7,065 nt of DNA from an uncultured Novosphingobium sp. (lineage in GTDB: Bacteria > Pseudomonadota > Alphaproteobacteria > Sphingomonadales > Sphingomonadaceae), in NCBI GenBank assembly GCA_937860195.1, contig CALMBN010000240.1:1-7065 (forward strand), given 5' to 3'. Every line of letters begins with the position of its first letter. Within the stretch, counting starts at the first letter, position 1. The notes under the pieces are model-generated. The model had not been told where the DNA came from. It saw only the letters and a list, made by a program, of their open reading frames with translations, and searched no databases. The position numbers and the translations under genes were made by a program. Shown here in pieces: positions 5,778 through 7,065 of this stretch.

Positions 5778-7065
5778 ATGCCTCCGCTTGATGCTCGCCA
5801 TCGATACGCCATCGCTGCGCCCGTGCTGGCGTTGGCGCTGCTTGCATCTGGACCAGCGCTAGCCCGGCAAGCGATCCCGCAAGTTGCCCATCCCGTGGTT
5901 CAGGCGATTCCGCAAAAGTCGGCGGGGATGAGGCTCAACGACGCGCTGAACCGGCTGGCTCACAACCCGCAGGATGTTGATGCCCTGGCGGAAGCGGGAA
6001 AGGCATCGCTCGATCTGGGTGATGCACAGGCCGCAATCGGGTTCTTCAAGCGCGCGCTGACGCTCCAGCCGGGCAATGCCAGGATCAAGGCCGGTCTGGC
6101 CGGTGCCTATTTGCTGGACGAAGATCCATTTACCGCGATCGAACTGTTTGACGAGGCCGAGAAGAGCGGCCCGATCGATCCCGAGCGACTGTCGGATCGT
6201 GGGCTGGCTTTCGATCTGGTTGGCGACAATGTGACAGCGCAGTATTATTACCGCCAATCACTCGCCGCCGCGCCCAATGATGAGACCTTGCGCCGCCTTG
6301 CGTTGAGTCAGGCGATTTCGCATGACCGTAATGGGATGGATCAGACTCTCGCGCCGCTCTTGCAAAAGCAGGACAAGGCGGCGTGGCGGACCCGCGCTTT
6401 TGGCCTGGCGATCATGGGTGAAACCGACGAAGCGGAATCGATCGCCCGCCAGACCATGCCGCCGGAAATGGCGACCGGAATCACCGCCTATTTGCGCTAT
6501 ATGCCGCGACTGACCGCGGCCCAGCAAGCCGCAGCTGGCAATCTGGGGCGCTTTCCCCGGGCGTCCGAAATTGGCAACGACGACCCGCGCTTGGCGGCCT
6601 ATTCTCGCCCACGCCTATTGGTTGCAGCGGCCAGCCCGCCGCCGGCCGCAGCACCAAGCAAGGGGAAAGTTGATGACAAGGTCAGGGGCAAGCCGGTAGC
6701 CATCAAACCTGTGGCCAAGCCAGCTGCGGTTCCGCCTCCCGAACCGCAGGTTAGCCGCGAAACAACCGGCGGAACGGTGCAGGCAGTGCAGGCGGTCGTG
6801 CCGCCCAAGCCGGTGCCTGCTCCGCCACCACCGCCGGCCATACCGGCTCCTGCACCCAACCCCACTCCCGTTGGACCTGCTGTGCCACCTGACGTGCAGG
6901 GCTTCGATCTGGCGAAATCGCCCACCACTGCGGTTGTGCAGCCTGCTGCGCCCAGGCCAACAAGTCTGGACGAGGCTTTTGCCGACCTTGCGCCGCCAAG
7001 CCGTGAAGTTGAGCCGCAAAATGGCGCGGTCGACCTTCGCAAAGTCAAGCCATTGACTTTATTGA
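5778..7065 (+). CDS. Exported TPR/proline-rich protein, probably SPOR-domain type (3' partial)
   Basis: The frame is open from ATG 5778 to the window edge (429 codons) and has no stop, so the gene continues beyond. Residues 1-29 look like a signal peptide: R7 and R9, a hydrophobic core IAAPVLALALLA, and a likely cut after ALA at 27-29. Residues about 67-168 form three TPR-like units (GDAQAAIGFFKRALTLQPGN, then DPFTAIELFDEAEKSGPID, then GDNVTAQYYYRQSLAAAPND), followed by more helical sequence to about 255. A Pro/Ala-rich spacer (about 286-395, with PAPPPPPAIPAPAP) then suits a periplasmic tether. From memory, sphingomonads carry a TPR plus SPOR-domain protein directly after ftsZ; the peptidoglycan-binding SPOR domain would lie outside the window. 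That is inference. The start is uncertain: GTG 5754 in the same frame would add MKRLTRRP, also a credible basic signal-peptide head, and neither start has a clear SD. A role in septal wall binding is plausible but unproven. Confidence 0.85.
   Translation, partial: MPPLDARHRYAIAAPVLALALLASGPALARQAIPQVAHPVVQAIPQKSAGMRLNDALNRLAHNPQDVDALAEAGKASLDLGDAQAAIGFFKRALTLQPGNARIKAGLAGAYLLDEDPFTAIELFDEAEKSGPIDPERLSDRGLAFDLVGDNVTAQYYYRQSLAAAPNDETLRRLALSQAISHDRNGMDQTLAPLLQKQDKAAWRTRAFGLAIMGETDEAESIARQTMPPEMATGITAYLRYMPRLTAAQQAAAGNLGRFPRASEIGNDDPRLAAYSRPRLLVAAASPPPAAAPSKGKVDDKVRGKPVAIKPVAKPAAVPPPEPQVSRETTGGTVQAVQAVVPPKPVPAPPPPPAIPAPAPNPTPVGPAVPPDVQGFDLAKSPTTAVVQPAAPRPTSLDEAFADLAPPSREVEPQNGAVDLRKVKPLTLL

Noticed and set aside
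4196..5812. Long minus-strand open frame of 538 codons opposite ftsZ
   Set aside because: It is antisense to an unmistakable ftsZ, its translation is Ser/Pro/Ala-rich with no family motif, and long antisense frames are common in GC-rich genes with third-position bias.
6600..6960. Proline/alanine-rich stretch as a tandem repeat
   Set aside because: It is low-complexity coding sequence without a regular repeating unit.

Overview
The window is a segment of the division and cell wall (dcw) cluster of a high-GC alphaproteobacterium. The most likely group is Sphingomonadales (Sphingomonadaceae or Erythrobacteraceae). This rests on the look of the FtsA and FtsZ sequences, the FtsZ C-terminal blocks, the TPR/proline-rich gene directly after ftsZ, and a sphingomonad-type dispersed palindromic repeat. 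The genus cannot be fixed from the sequence alone. All genes are on the + strand; I see no RNA gene, CRISPR array, insertion sequence or phage gene.

Layout: murB (5' end cut off by the window edge), a 126-bp gap holding an inverted repeat, ddl, ftsQ, ftsA, a 132-bp gap, ftsZ, a 90-bp gap with a strong hairpin, and a secreted TPR/proline-rich protein still open at the right edge. ddl/ftsQ and ftsQ/ftsA are each joined by 4-base start/stop overlaps (GTGA and ATGA), so ddl-ftsQ-ftsA looks like one translationally coupled unit. The murB stop also carries an ATGA overlap, but the ATG opens a 45-codon frame that runs through the inverted repeat and ends 8 nt inside ddl. ftsZ has its own strong ribosome binding site, and the gap before it holds two GANTC (CcrM-type) sites 19 bp apart, which suggests a cell-cycle-controlled promoter.

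How the genes work together: MurB completes UDP-N-acetylmuramic acid and Ddl makes the D-Ala-D-Ala dipeptide, both for the peptidoglycan precursor. FtsZ forms the cytoplasmic ring, FtsA tethers it to the membrane, and FtsQ links the ring to the periplasmic wall-synthesis machinery. The last gene encodes an exported TPR protein that probably continues into a SPOR (peptidoglycan-binding) domain outside the window; that part is inference.

No wholly new system is evident; this is a conserved core region. The points most worth a second look are the repeat plus small ORF between murB and ddl, the altered nucleotide-binding motifs of FtsA, the GANTC pair before ftsZ, and the hairpin after ftsZ.
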